The translations under genes and the position numbers were made by a program. Below, one piece after another: positions 17,063 to 24,895 of a DNA stretch of 43,066 bases. Origin of the DNA: Bacillota bacterium. Lineage in GTDB: Bacteria > Bacillota > UBA5301 > JAMCQP01. The stretch is taken from assembly GCA_023381695.1 (NCBI GenBank), contig JAMCQP010000003.1, positions 1 through 43,066 on the forward strand, given 5' to 3'. How positions within the stretch are numbered: position 1 is the first letter of the stretch; each line of letters starts with the position of its first letter. A model generated the notes under the pieces. That model had not been told where the DNA came from and did no database searches. It was given only the letters and a program-made list of their open reading frames with translations.

Positions 17063-19134
17063 ATACTGCTATGTTGCTTAACCAAAACTTGAGAGATCGT
17101 CTACACGAGAAAAAGTTTGAGCCACTGACGCCGATTCAGGAGGCTGCAATCCCGCCTATTTTGGCAAAGAATAATGTTTTACTCATTGCGGGTACCTCGG
17201 GTGGTAAAACGGAAGCAGCACTTTTGCCTGTCCTTACTATGTTGGCTGAAGAAGAAGGCACCTCGGTGAAGGTGATCTATGTAGCGCCTTTAATCGCCTT
17301 GCTCAATAATCTCGAAGCCCGGATCAAGGATTATGCCGACTGTGTTTACAAGAACGTTTTTAAGTGGCACGGGGATGTTCCACGTTCCCAAAAAATGGCT
17401 GCTTTGGCAAACCCGCCAGACATTCTTGTTATAACACCTGAATCCATCGAGGTCATGTTCATTAGCCCCTATGTGAACATGTCCATTTTCCAGGACCTCC
17501 GCTTTGTGATTGTCGATGAAGTCCACAACTTTGCCGAAAGTCACCGCGGCGTCCATCTACTGGCCCTTATTGAGAAACTCCAGTCTTGCTCAATTCATCC
17601 CATTCAAAGAATTGGTATGTCGGCAACCGTAGACAACCCGCAGGACGTTCTGAATTGGCTTGCGGGGTCGAGTACCTTGTCCAGCAAAGTTATTCAACCC
17701 TCATTGCGTGCGAAAAGCAGGGAATGGTACGTGGCATACCGGGAAGATTTAGAAGAAGCCATTCCTGTGATCGAAAAAACCGTCTATGGCAAAAAATCAA
17801 TTATGTTCGTGAAGTCCAGGGGACTGGCCGAGAAGGCCAGTCGCAAATTTAAATATATGGCGCCTTTTGTTCATCATGCTTCCATCGATAAGGATCTACG
17901 TGAAGATATTGAACAGCAAATCGTCACCACGAAAAGTTGTGTTATTTCCACCAGCACATTGGAGTTAGGTATCGATATCGGAGATTTAGACCTCATTATT
18001 CAGTATGGCCCTCCGCCCTCAGTTTCGTCATTGCTGCAACGTATTGGCAGGGCTGGCCGACGTCTCGGCCAAATCCCCAGAGGCTATTGCTTTTGTGAAA
18101 AGCCGACTGATCTGCTACTTACTCTTGCAATGATCAATTGTGCCGAAAAGGGCGTACTCTCGCCGGTCTCATTGCGATCGAACAACTATCATATCTTGTT
18201 TCATCAAATCCTATGCCGTATTTTGCAAAACTCCGGCTTGACACGTGAAGGAATTTTTAAAATCAGGGACCGCAACGGGAGTTTTGCCGGGATTACTGAT
18301 TCCGACGTAGAGGAGCTACTAACTTATTGGTTGGAGCATGACTATCTGCGCTACGATGGACGGGTTTTCCTGATTGGCGCTGCAGCGGATGAGCGTCTTT
18401 GCCATCGTAACTACGCGGAGTTATACGCCGTATTCTCTTCAAAAGACGAATATGCTGTCTACCATAACCGTGCTCGCATTGGCTCATTAGATCCAGGTTT
18501 TGTCCTTGGAAAGGCCGTTCCTTTTAATTTCACGTTGGCTGGCCGGAACTGGACAGCGCTCGACATTGACCATGATTATAAAACCGTGCTTGTTGAGTCA
18601 ACATCGCTTTCCAAGGAACCCTATTGGGGTTCACAGGTCGAGTTCGATGTGACATACGAGGTGGCCCAGGAGTGCCGGTACATTCTTTGGGGAGGAGAAC
18701 TCCATGCCTCCATTAACCTTGACGATGTCGCACAAAAAGAACTTGAGCATTTACGTAAGGATGTACCCACCAAGTCGTGGGCAAAGCCTGGGCATGCTTT
18801 TCTGGTCACTTTTGCAGGAACAAAGATTAACACCACTTTGGCATTAGCCTTGGGAGCGCTGATGAACGTGGAGGCCCGGGGAGACTTTTGCCAAGTGGAG
18901 TTACACCGGAAGGGAACTTCTGGCGCAGAGGTTCTTAATCAGGCATATAAGGTGGTAAGAAAAATAATTACCTCAATGACCCCGGAAGAATTCGAACAAT
19001 TACTCATATCCTTAGTTAAAGAGCATGAGTATTCAAAGTTCCATATTTTTCTGCCGGATCGGTTTAACCGGAAGTTTATATTAGGAGAATTTTGTGACAT
19101 AAAAGGCACGTTGGAGTGGCTGGTCAGGTATTAA
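17059..19134 (+). CDS. Lhr/BrxHI-like DEAD/DEAH superfamily 2 helicase
   Basis: 691 residues with a full set of SF2 motifs: the Q-type PLTPIQEAAIPPIL, motif I AGTSGGKTEAA (about 44-54), motif II DEVH in VIVDEVHNF (about 150-158), motif III GMSAT (about 185), motif V STLELGIDIGDLD and motif VI LQRIGRAGRR (about 326-335). The arrangement and the GRAGRR tail resemble Lhr-family DNA helicases and BrxHI. The roughly 300 C-terminal residues contain a beta-rich domain of unknown role. It is the last gene of the ATGA-linked triplet and likely translocates on DNA or remodels it when the ATPase and SAP protein detect foreign DNA. Confidence 0.88.
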   Translation: MNTAMLLNQNLRDRLHEKKFEPLTPIQEAAIPPILAKNNVLLIAGTSGGKTEAALLPVLTMLAEEEGTSVKVIYVAPLIALLNNLEARIKDYADCVYKNVFKWHGDVPRSQKMAALANPPDILVITPESIEVMFISPYVNMSIFQDLRFVIVDEVHNFAESHRGVHLLALIEKLQSCSIHPIQRIGMSATVDNPQDVLNWLAGSSTLSSKVIQPSLRAKSREWYVAYREDLEEAIPVIEKTVYGKKSIMFVKSRGLAEKASRKFKYMAPFVHHASIDKDLREDIEQQIVTTKSCVISTSTLELGIDIGDLDLIIQYGPPPSVSSLLQRIGRAGRRLGQIPRGYCFCEKPTDLLLTLAMINCAEKGVLSPVSLRSNNYHILFHQILCRILQNSGLTREGIFKIRDRNGSFAGITDSDVEELLTYWLEHDYLRYDGRVFLIGAAADERLCHRNYAELYAVFSSKDEYAVYHNRARIGSLDPGFVLGKAVPFNFTLAGRNWTALDIDHDYKTVLVESTSLSKEPYWGSQVEFDVTYEVAQECRYILWGGELHASINLDDVAQKELEHLRKDVPTKSWAKPGHAFLVTFAGTKINTTLALALGALMNVEARGDFCQVELHRKGTSGAEVLNQAYKVVRKIITSMTPEEFEQLLISLVKEHEYSKFHIFLPDRFNRKFILGEFCDIKGTLEWLVRY

Positions 19135-19263
19135 AGGCCAATAGTTATTGGGCTCATGACGGGGATATGGATAAGTTATTAATTTGAGGCAGGAGAACAA
19201 ATGTTGGTGGCGAATAAATATTCGATGGTGATATAAATTGAGTCAGGTCGGAGGCTAGAATTC
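19135..19263. promoter_or_regulatory. Spacer between helicase and HD genes with a dyad
   Basis: The 129-base gap holds CGAATA-AA-TATTCG at 19211-19224 and a TATAAA at 19232-19237 before the HD gene. It separates the HD pair from the three-gene operon and suggests an independent promoter. An 11-codon frame at 19201 behind AGGAG is noted but not called. Confidence 0.3.
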
Positions 19264-20595
19264 ATGACACGTCCGGTAGGCGATATCAAAACTTCTTTTC
19301 GTGACCCAGTGCATGGCATGATACATGTTAATGCTATCGAATTGGAAATCATTAGTCGTCCACCCTTTCAAAGGCTAAGGAATATTCGCCAACTCGGCAC
19401 AACCTACAAAGTATACCATGGGGCCGAGCATACCAGATTTGGACACAGCCTCGGGGTTATGTTTTTGGTAAGTAAGGCTATGGATAAGCTGGGGTCTCGG
19501 CCCCCTCTTAAAGGGACTAAAGAGTTCGAAAGACTTAAACAGCTTATCCGGTTGGCAGCGCTCATGCATGATTTGGGACATGGCCCTTTTTCTCATGTTG
19601 GGGAAGAGCTTTTTGCTGAGGGAAAATCTCATGAGCAGTATTCCCGGGGGATTATCAAGGAATATTATTCCGATATATTTGGCAAGGAGCACATTAAGGA
19701 TTTAGGTATTTCCGTTGGGGACGTTACCAGTTTACTTGAAAAGGGTGCCCATGATAAACACCTATATTTCGTGAATAACCTAATTGATGGTCAGTTAGAT
19801 GCGGATAAGATGGATTACTTGTTAAGAGATACACATTATTGTGGAGTCAACTACGGTAGGTATGATCTGGAACGACTGTTGGATACACTGGTAATCTGCG
19901 AAACAGCAAATGAGGAGCGAGTTCTCGGAGTGGAATCAGACGGGGTCCACGCGGTGGAGGAATTCGTTTTTGCGCGTTATTGGATGTTTCTTCAGGTATA
20001 TTTTCATAAGACACGCCGGATTTTTGACCATTACCTTATCGAATATATGAAAGAACAATTTGACACATTGCCCACCTCTTTGGAAGATTTTATTAAACTT
20101 GACGATAACGAAGTTTTGCGGCAAATAGCCTCTTCGAATAATTACTGGGCTGGTCGTTTGAACCAACGTCAGCCAATGAAAGAAGTTTTTGTTTCACCCC
20201 CACATTGTGATCGAGGGGATATTGATAGATTTACACAGATGATAGATGAATTTAGGAAGAAGTTTCCTGACCTCGAAGGCAGGTTGACCTATATAGACCG
20301 AGCATCCGGTTCAACTACCAAAGAGTTGGTTAATATTAACCTTTACACAGAAGATGGGGATGAACCTGGTGAACAGAAAATACCAGCCATTCCCGTCCTT
20401 GATAAACATCTAGCGGAAGTACAGCCTATTCAACGGTACTCGATACCTATTCAAGGGCTTACTGAAAAGAATATTAATTTACTCCGGATATATGCGGATA
20501 CCAACCAACCGGGGATGGGAGGTGCTATTAACTTTTGGCCTGAATTCGAAGGTAAACTAAAAGAAGGACGTAAAAAATGGGGAGGGGAATCTTAG
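19264..20595 (+). CDS. HD-domain phosphohydrolase (YwfO / SAMHD1-like)
   Basis: 443 residues. The N-terminal DPVHGMIHVNAIE and the HD metal site match the YwfO/SAMHD1-type dNTP triphosphohydrolase family: His in HTRFGHSLGV (about 56-65), HD in MHDLGHGPFSH (101-111), and the distal Asp in LDADKMDYLLRDTHYCGVNYG (about 178-198). These enzymes remove triphosphate from dNTPs; YwfO of Bacillus is the nearest named relative I know. GGAGG lies 10 bases before the ATG. One base separates its stop from the YwgA-like gene. Degrading dNTPs can be antiviral, but this pair also occurs as an ordinary chromosomal unit, so its link to the upstream operon is open. Confidence 0.88.
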   Translation: MTRPVGDIKTSFRDPVHGMIHVNAIELEIISRPPFQRLRNIRQLGTTYKVYHGAEHTRFGHSLGVMFLVSKAMDKLGSRPPLKGTKEFERLKQLIRLAALMHDLGHGPFSHVGEELFAEGKSHEQYSRGIIKEYYSDIFGKEHIKDLGISVGDVTSLLEKGAHDKHLYFVNNLIDGQLDADKMDYLLRDTHYCGVNYGRYDLERLLDTLVICETANEERVLGVESDGVHAVEEFVFARYWMFLQVYFHKTRRIFDHYLIEYMKEQFDTLPTSLEDFIKLDDNEVLRQIASSNNYWAGRLNQRQPMKEVFVSPPHCDRGDIDRFTQMIDEFRKKFPDLEGRLTYIDRASGSTTKELVNINLYTEDGDEPGEQKIPAIPVLDKHLAEVQPIQRYSIPIQGLTEKNINLLRIYADTNQPGMGGAINFWPEFEGKLKEGRKKWGGES

Positions 20596-20596
20596 A

Positions 20597-21127
20597 ATGT
20601 CCAAAGAGGTTGAGTTGATGGCTGCCTATCTTGCAAGTCGATCAGAAATTAAAGGGAAGAAAGCTTTTCAAAAACTTGCCTATTTAGCAAAATGTATTGG
20701 GTATCCCCTGAAAGCTGAATACAGAATGTACTTGTATGGGCCTTTCAGCCAGGAGGTTGCGGCGGAGTTGGACCAAATTCTTGCAAGAGATATTCTCAGA
20801 ACTGATGATAATGGGATTTCTATGAAGGAGGGCTCTCTTTCTCACCATATCATTCAGGAAAATGGCGAACTATTGAGGAAATACAGCAGCATACTTCACA
20901 ATCTTTCGGAGTTGTTCGGCAATAAATCTCCTAAGCAGTTGGAACTTCTTGTTACTGCCCATTTCGTGAGCCAAACATTAAAGGACCACTATGGTATCAC
21001 AGATCGAAACGAAGTTATTGAAGCCATCGTAAAAGCAAAGCATCCCAAGTTTTCGCGAGAAGAAATTGAATCCGCCTATTCCGAAATCCATGTATTACTT
21101 GGGCAAACAGATACGAAGATTAATTAA
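20597..21127 (+). CDS. YwgA-like protein, Panacea-type fold
   Basis: 176 residues. KKAFQKLAYLAKCIGYPL and YRMYLYGPFSQEVAAELDQ match YwgA-family proteins and recall the Panacea pattern (L-Q-K-L-x-Y then Y-G-P-F). In Bacillus subtilis ywgA follows ywfO, and the same HD-YwgA order is seen here with a 1-base gap, so the two products probably interact. GGGGAGGGGAATC provides the ribosome site. If the Panacea resemblance is meaningful, the protein could restrain the HD enzyme, which is inference only. The C-terminal half is helical and charged. Confidence 0.7.
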   Translation: MSKEVELMAAYLASRSEIKGKKAFQKLAYLAKCIGYPLKAEYRMYLYGPFSQEVAAELDQILARDILRTDDNGISMKEGSLSHHIIQENGELLRKYSSILHNLSELFGNKSPKQLELLVTAHFVSQTLKDHYGITDRNEVIEAIVKAKHPKFSREEIESAYSEIHVLLGQTDTKIN

Positions 21128-21202
21128 CGAATAAACCTGGCTACAGCTTTGGCTTTCACATTTACCCAGATATAATTCCGCTACCGCGCCTGGAATCCCT
21201 TG

Positions 21203-22483
21203 CTAACTCCCAAAAGTTTCCGTGGAAAGGGGGGAAGGCTGCGCGGAAGGAGCTCCAGATAGCGGCAAAGCGATCTCTACGCAGGTGCCCCGGCCCGGTT
21301 CCGAGGAGATCTGGAACTTGCCTCCTAACTCCCGGCAACGCCGCTGCATGTCATAAAGGCCGAAGTTTCTGCGCAGGGGAAAGGCAAACAGATTTTTTGC
21401 AGGGAATCCCTTGCCGTTATCTTGCACAACAATCTTCAACATCTGATCCCGAATGGCCACGTTGACCCGGAGTTGGGAGGCCTCGGCATGCTTCACGGCA
21501 TTAATGACGGCCTCTCTGGCGATCTCCAGGGCGCCGGTGGCCGTATCCGGGCTGATGTCCCCCACCAGGTCCGCCTGGTAGACCGAGGGGCTGATCTCCA
21601 GTTGCGCGCCTTGATCGGCCATCGAGTCGATCTCTTTGATGGCGGTCTCCAGCAAGGCGACGAAACCGTCATTGCCCTGCCTGGCGTTTCTTTCGAGCAC
21701 CAGCTTGCGAAGCTGCGAAATAGCCTCCTTGACAAGACGTGCTATGTCGACCAGGAGCTTGTCCGTGTTTTCAGCGGCTCTGGTGGCCTGTTCAGCTTTC
21801 ATCTGCGCGACGTAAAGCTTTTGAATTGCGCTGCTGTGGACGTCACGGGCGATTTGTTGCCGTTCTTGCCTCAGCCGGAGACGAAGGAGCTCCTCGTTCT
21901 TCTCCTGGATCTCCCTGCGGCTGGCTTCCAGGCTTCGAATGGCTAATCCCAGTATACCGAAGAGGATTGCGACTATGATATACCCCAGGATATCGGAGAA
22001 GACGATTCCGTAAATCTGAACCGCCCAATCCCGGGGCATCTTTTTTAAGGAAGCGGCAAAGGAAAGAACAAACAACGCCCCCTGGACAATGCTGTACAGG
22101 ACGCCTTGCCAGACGCCCAGGAGCATGCTGACGATCACGATGGGGGTGTAGGACATCAAAAAGAAGACGTTTACCGCCGCGCCACCGTGAATGAGAAGCA
22201 GGTTGGCGATCACGATGTATAGGAAGGTTACCAGTTTGCATTGACGGCTCCGAAACTTTCCCCTGTGAAGTGCCACCGTCAGCGCCACAGTGACGGCGAG
22301 CCCGACGAACAGGTCGTCAAAAGGGAAGAGATGGACGGGGGGACGGAGAATCCAGATCCACAGGCCCAGGGCGTCGAGCCAGCTAAACCAGGCGAAGGTG
22401 ACGATGGTTACAAAGATGCTTTCTTCTGTTAAAATACGCTGCGAAAAGGGCAAAGAAGGCTTGTCCAGCTCCAAAAGATCCAC
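21203..22483 (-). CDS. NarL/DesK-type sensor histidine kinase
   Basis: 426 residues. Five or six N-terminal membrane helices (about 20-190) form an integral sensor without a periplasmic domain. A coiled coil leads to a HisKA_3-type dimerisation region with phospho-acceptor His in ERQQIARDVHSSAIQKLY; the family's acidic residue after His (H-D/E) is Ser here. The ATPase domain has the N box REAVINAVKHAEAS, G1 box VQDNGKGF and G2 box NFGLYDMQRRCRELGG. The start is GTG 22483 with a weak GGAATCGGG site. No response regulator is encoded nearby, so the partner lies elsewhere. Three phased repeats lie 60-110 bases upstream. Confidence 0.9.
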   Translation of the reverse strand: MDLLELDKPSLPFSQRILTEESIFVTIVTFAWFSWLDALGLWIWILRPPVHLFPFDDLFVGLAVTVALTVALHRGKFRSRQCKLVTFLYIVIANLLLIHGGAAVNVFFLMSYTPIVIVSMLLGVWQGVLYSIVQGALFVLSFAASLKKMPRDWAVQIYGIVFSDILGYIIVAILFGILGLAIRSLEASRREIQEKNEELLRLRLRQERQQIARDVHSSAIQKLYVAQMKAEQATRAAENTDKLLVDIARLVKEAISQLRKLVLERNARQGNDGFVALLETAIKEIDSMADQGAQLEISPSVYQADLVGDISPDTATGALEIAREAVINAVKHAEASQLRVNVAIRDQMLKIVVQDNGKGFPAKNLFAFPLRRNFGLYDMQRRCRELGGKFQISSEPGRGTCVEIALPLSGAPSAQPSPLSTETFGS

Positions 22484-22545
22484 CCCGATTCCTGCTTCCC
22501 GCGCTAATTTGAAGCCTGCCAGTCTGCAACGGAGCCCGATGACAT

Positions 22546-22603
22546 TTACAAAATACCTCTTGATACTTACAAAAACGTGACCAATACTTACGAAAAGTAT
22601 AAT
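22546..22603. promoter_or_regulatory. Three 21-bp-phased direct repeats with a TATAAT
   Basis: TTACAAAA at 22546, TTACAAAA at 22567 and TTACGAAA at 22588 are spaced exactly 21 bp, two helical turns. The third overlaps the dyad ATACTT-ACGAA-AAGTAT and is followed on the plus strand by a perfect TATAAT (22598-22603) lacking a good -35. This is the layout expected of an activator-dependent plus-strand promoter or a repressor array for the kinase gene on the other strand. Confidence 0.5.
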
Positions 22604-22667
22604 TCGCTATTGAGTCTTGGATCCCTTTCCAAATTTTTATTTACCGGGATCCTGCTGCGGCACCCTC

Positions 22668-22696
22668 TTGCCTCAAGCGCAATTTTGTGGTATGAT
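22668..22696 (+). promoter_or_regulatory. Promoter of tRNA-His
   Basis: TTGCCT, 17-base spacer, TATGAT, 21 bases before the tRNA. The same TTGCCT-N17 layout precedes the tRNA-Leu/tRNA-Gly pair. Confidence 0.7.
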
Positions 22697-22716
22697 ATTA
22701 ACGCTCGTTCAATCGT

Positions 22717-22794
22717 GGTGAGTGTAGCTCAGTTGGTTAGAGCGCCAGACTGTGGCTCTGGAGGCCGTGGGTTCGAGCCCCATCTCTCACCCCA
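22717..22794 (+). tRNA. tRNA-His (anticodon GTG)
   Basis: Anticodon stem CCAGA/TCTGG around CTGTGGC (anticodon GTG), T-arm GTGGG-TTCGAGC-CCCAT, encoded CCA and the extra G at -1 (22717) facing discriminator C, diagnostic of tRNA-His. The acceptor stem GTGAGTG/CTCTCAC has one T-T mismatch. Confidence 0.93.
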
Positions 22795-22799
22795 TATTA

Positions 22800-22972
22800 T
22801 TTTCAGCAGACATAATCTCTGGCGATGGCCCGGGGTTATTTTTTTGCAGTTCCAGCACCAGCCACGGCCCGATGTCCTTGAAGCCCAGCCGCCGGTAGAT
22901 TCCCCGCCGCCGGGTTGAAGTAGATTCGCTCAACTCCCTCGGTGAATTTGGGTTTTTCACGGTCAACCTCCG
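22800..22972 (-). pseudogene. C-terminal relic of a GNAT-family acetyltransferase
   Basis: Minus-strand translation gives FTEGVERIYFNPA in one frame and, after a shift near 22908, GIYRRLGFKDIGPWLVLEL, which is typical of the end of a GNAT acetyltransferase (acetyl-CoA-binding and final strands). The N-terminal two thirds is missing and the VapC gene lies directly upstream, so this is a broken leftover between tRNA-His and the toxin gene. Confidence 0.55.
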
Positions 22973-23388
22973 AGGTGATGCACCCGGGAAAGTTTCCCCC
23001 CGAGAGAATTTAAAAGCCTTTCATCGGCGGTCCAAAACTCGCAGCCTGTTAGTTGGGCAAGCGCCAGATAGCAGGTATCATAGAGCGTTGGGCGATTGAA
23101 GCGGGCGGCAAGTTCCACGGCTTCATCAAGAAGGTTAGCTGGGAACAGAAGATCAATCTTGATCTTGCTGAATTTTGAAAGAAGTTGATGGCCGTCGTCG
23201 GGACTCAATAACCCCCTGTGTTCCAGTCTGCGAATCGTGGAAAATACCTCAAAAGGCAGCAAATGGGGTGCAATGATCTGGGTTCCCGTCGCAATCCAAT
23301 TCGTGAGCAATTCAAGGGCAGCTGGGGAACCTTCTTCCGGCACCAGCCACTTTATCGCGATACAGGCGTCGATGCATATTTTATTCAT
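22963..23388 (-). CDS. VapC-type PIN-domain toxin
   Basis: 141-residue PIN ribonuclease. Expected acidic metal ligands are Asp in ICIDACIAIKW, Glu in LLPFEVFSTI, Asp in TLYDTCYLALA and Asp in FWTADERLL. VapC toxins cut tRNA or rRNA when freed from their antitoxin. Its ATG overlaps the last 8 bases of the upstream HTH gene (ATGAATAA), so the pair is coupled. Confidence 0.88.
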   Translation of the reverse strand: MNKICIDACIAIKWLVPEEGSPAALELLTNWIATGTQIIAPHLLPFEVFSTIRRLEHRGLLSPDDGHQLLSKFSKIKIDLLFPANLLDEAVELAARFNRPTLYDTCYLALAQLTGCEFWTADERLLNSLGGKLSRVHHLGG

Positions 23389-23725
23389 TCAGGGTCCTCT
23401 CCCTGAGCCGATAGAGTTCCTCTATGGCGCTTTCCTGTTTGCTATCACGTTTTGCCCGTATTTGTGCATGGAGTTCCCTTAACTGCCGGACAGCTTCAAG
23501 TTGTTCCTCTATCTCCCTGGAAGGCGCTATTTCCCCGGAGGTGGCTGGCGATTTAATCTGACCCAAATATTCTTGAAGGGCGCTCTCTTCAACTCGCCAA
23601 CCCGCCCTTCCTCCGATCCTGACTCCCTTGATTTCTCCAGCTTGCAATTTCCTGGTAATGGTAACAGGCGAGATTTTGAGGATTTTTGAAATCTCCCTGG
23701 TGGTGTAGTATTTTTGCTCCTTCAC
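23381..23725 (-). CDS. Excisionase-type HTH antitoxin of the VapC pair
   Basis: About 114 residues. The N-terminal MerR/excisionase-like helix-turn-helix (YYTTREISKILKISPVTI, then GRAGWRVEESALQEYL) binds DNA; the C-terminal helix rich in Glu/Arg likely wraps the toxin. GTG 23725 is chosen because CGGAGGCG lies upstream and a sigma-A promoter starts transcription about 27 bases before it; longer upstream starts would precede that promoter. It is coupled to the PIN toxin gene. Confidence 0.8.
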   Translation of the reverse strand: MKEQKYYTTREISKILKISPVTITRKLQAGEIKGVRIGGRAGWRVEESALQEYLGQIKSPATSGEIAPSREIEEQLEAVRQLRELHAQIRAKRDSKQESAIEELYRLRERTLNE

Positions 23726-23758
23726 TCTAATACGCCTCCGTTTAATCTCTTTAAGATG

Positions 23759-23787
23759 ACTATACCGTACTTGATAGAACTTGTCAA
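23759..23787 (-). promoter_or_regulatory. Promoter of the HTH/VapC operon
   Basis: On the minus strand TTGACA (plus 23782-23787), 17-base spacer and TATAGT (plus 23759-23764). The CAC-N4-GTG dyads just upstream, at about 23790-23830, are possible autoregulatory operators. Confidence 0.8.
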
Positions 23788-23838
23788 TCACATGTTTTCC
23801 CGTCACATACGTGATAATACAGTACCGTGAAGTATTTC

Positions 23839-23868
23839 TTGTTGATCCGGCGTCTAATCTGGTAGAAT
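23839..23868 (+). promoter_or_regulatory. Putative promoter of the sigma/membrane chimera
   Basis: TTGTTG (23839), 18-base spacer, TAGAAT (23863-23868). Confidence 0.4.
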
Positions 23869-23914
23869 CAAATTGATGCACAAGGCAGCACAAATGTTGA
23901 GGAAGGGATCAAGG

Positions 23915-24445
23915 ATGGCCTTCCTGGCTTGGGGAATGACCCTGGGTTACGCAATATCAAATACGCCCATGGCGCCCGGGACAACCGCGGGCGGTTATTT
24001 GGCCGTGGACGCTCCGGGTATGGCGCGGGCTGTCGCCGATGAAGACCTGGTCAACCAGGTGGTGATCTTTCGCAATAAAGATCTCTTCTCGGTGCTGGTG
24101 GAACGGTACAAGGGGGCCATCTTCAACCTGATCTATCGGACCATCGGCTCCTCGCCGGAGGCGGAAGACCTGGCCCAGGAGGTATTTTTTCAGGTGTACC
24201 GCTCTTTGCCGGCGTTTCGCAACGAGGCGCGCTTTTCCACCTGGCTGTACCGGATCGCCCTCAACAGGCGGCTTTGGGGCTGGATTCTCGTGGTGTTCGG
24301 ATTGTTTGCGGGCTTGAACAATTTCTACCATGTGGCGCCGGAAGTGGTCATGGCCATCCGGCGGCTGGTGGTGCCCGTGGCGCTGATTGCGGCCGGTATC
24401 TGGCTCCTGGCCAGGGAGATGCGGCGGTTCAAGACGCAGGATTGA
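23915..24445 (+). CDS. Chimera of ECF sigma region 2 and a two-helix membrane tail
   Basis: 176 residues. Residues 45-117 are a typical ECF sigma region 2 (LFSVLVERYKGAIFNLIYR, SSPEAEDLAQEVFFQVY, FSTWLYRIALN). Region 4, needed for -35 binding, is absent. Directly after ALNR the chain becomes RLWGWILVVFGLFAGLNNF and, about 20 residues later, LVVPVALIAAGIWLLAREM: two membrane helices with a short basic tail, recalling LiaI/DUF5668-type segments. The likeliest origin is an in-frame deletion joining a sigma gene to a downstream membrane-protein gene. ATG 23915 has GAGGAAGGG a few bases upstream; ATG 24020 at MARAV is an alternative sigma start with a poorer site. Confidence 0.65.
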   Translation: MAFLAWGMTLGYAISNTPMAPGTTAGGYLAVDAPGMARAVADEDLVNQVVIFRNKDLFSVLVERYKGAIFNLIYRTIGSSPEAEDLAQEVFFQVYRSLPAFRNEARFSTWLYRIALNRRLWGWILVVFGLFAGLNNFYHVAPEVVMAIRRLVVPVALIAAGIWLLAREMRRFKTQD

Positions 24446-24529
24446 CGTCATCTACAGAGAGGCGTCGAAAATAATGAAGACACGGCCGCTCCTCGGCTTC
24501 TCCTCCGTCATTTGCCGGAGAACAACGAG

Positions 24530-24574
24530 TTGACAAGATCAATGATGTATGGTAATTTAAATGTGATGTATATA
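24530..24574 (+). promoter_or_regulatory. Promoter and operator region of the RHH/PIN pair
   Basis: TTGACA at 24530-24535, 17-base spacer, TAATTT at 24553-24558. The word GATGTAT occurs in the spacer and again about 19 bases later, and GTATATATGAAACATAC just downstream is a dyad, consistent with ribbon-helix-helix binding. Confidence 0.65.
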
Positions 24575-24646
24575 TGAAACATACGCCGTATCTGCTATGA
24601 ACGACGCCAGAGGCAAATTTTTATAGAAACCTGTGAGGTGGACGCA

Positions 24647-24895
24647 ATGCGTATGAAGCGCAAGCAAATCTACCTGGAGCCTGAAACGGAAAAGACCCTC
24701 TCCGAATTGGCAGTGGTAAAGGGCACGTCGGAGGCGGCAATTATCAGGGAAGCGATTGCAAAGTACCTGGTGACAGCCCGGCAAGACGTAGATAAGTCTG
24801 AAAATCCCTTGTACAGAATCATGGGGCTGGGGGAAGGGAAGAAAGACGGAGCCCTAAACCACGATAAGTATCTTTACGGGGAGGATCAGGATTGA
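24647..24895 (+). CDS. Ribbon-helix-helix antitoxin (CopG family)
   Basis: 82 residues. KRKQIYLEPETEKTLSELA followed by GTSEAAIIREAIAKYL is the beta strand and two helices of an RHH DNA-binding domain. The C-terminal part, ending in DKYLYGEDQD, is flexible and acidic and likely blocks the PIN active site. GAGGTGG lies 8 bases before ATG 24647. The stop codon abuts the start of the PIN gene. Confidence 0.85.
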   Translation: MRMKRKQIYLEPETEKTLSELAVVKGTSEAAIIREAIAKYLVTARQDVDKSENPLYRIMGLGEGKKDGALNHDKYLYGEDQD

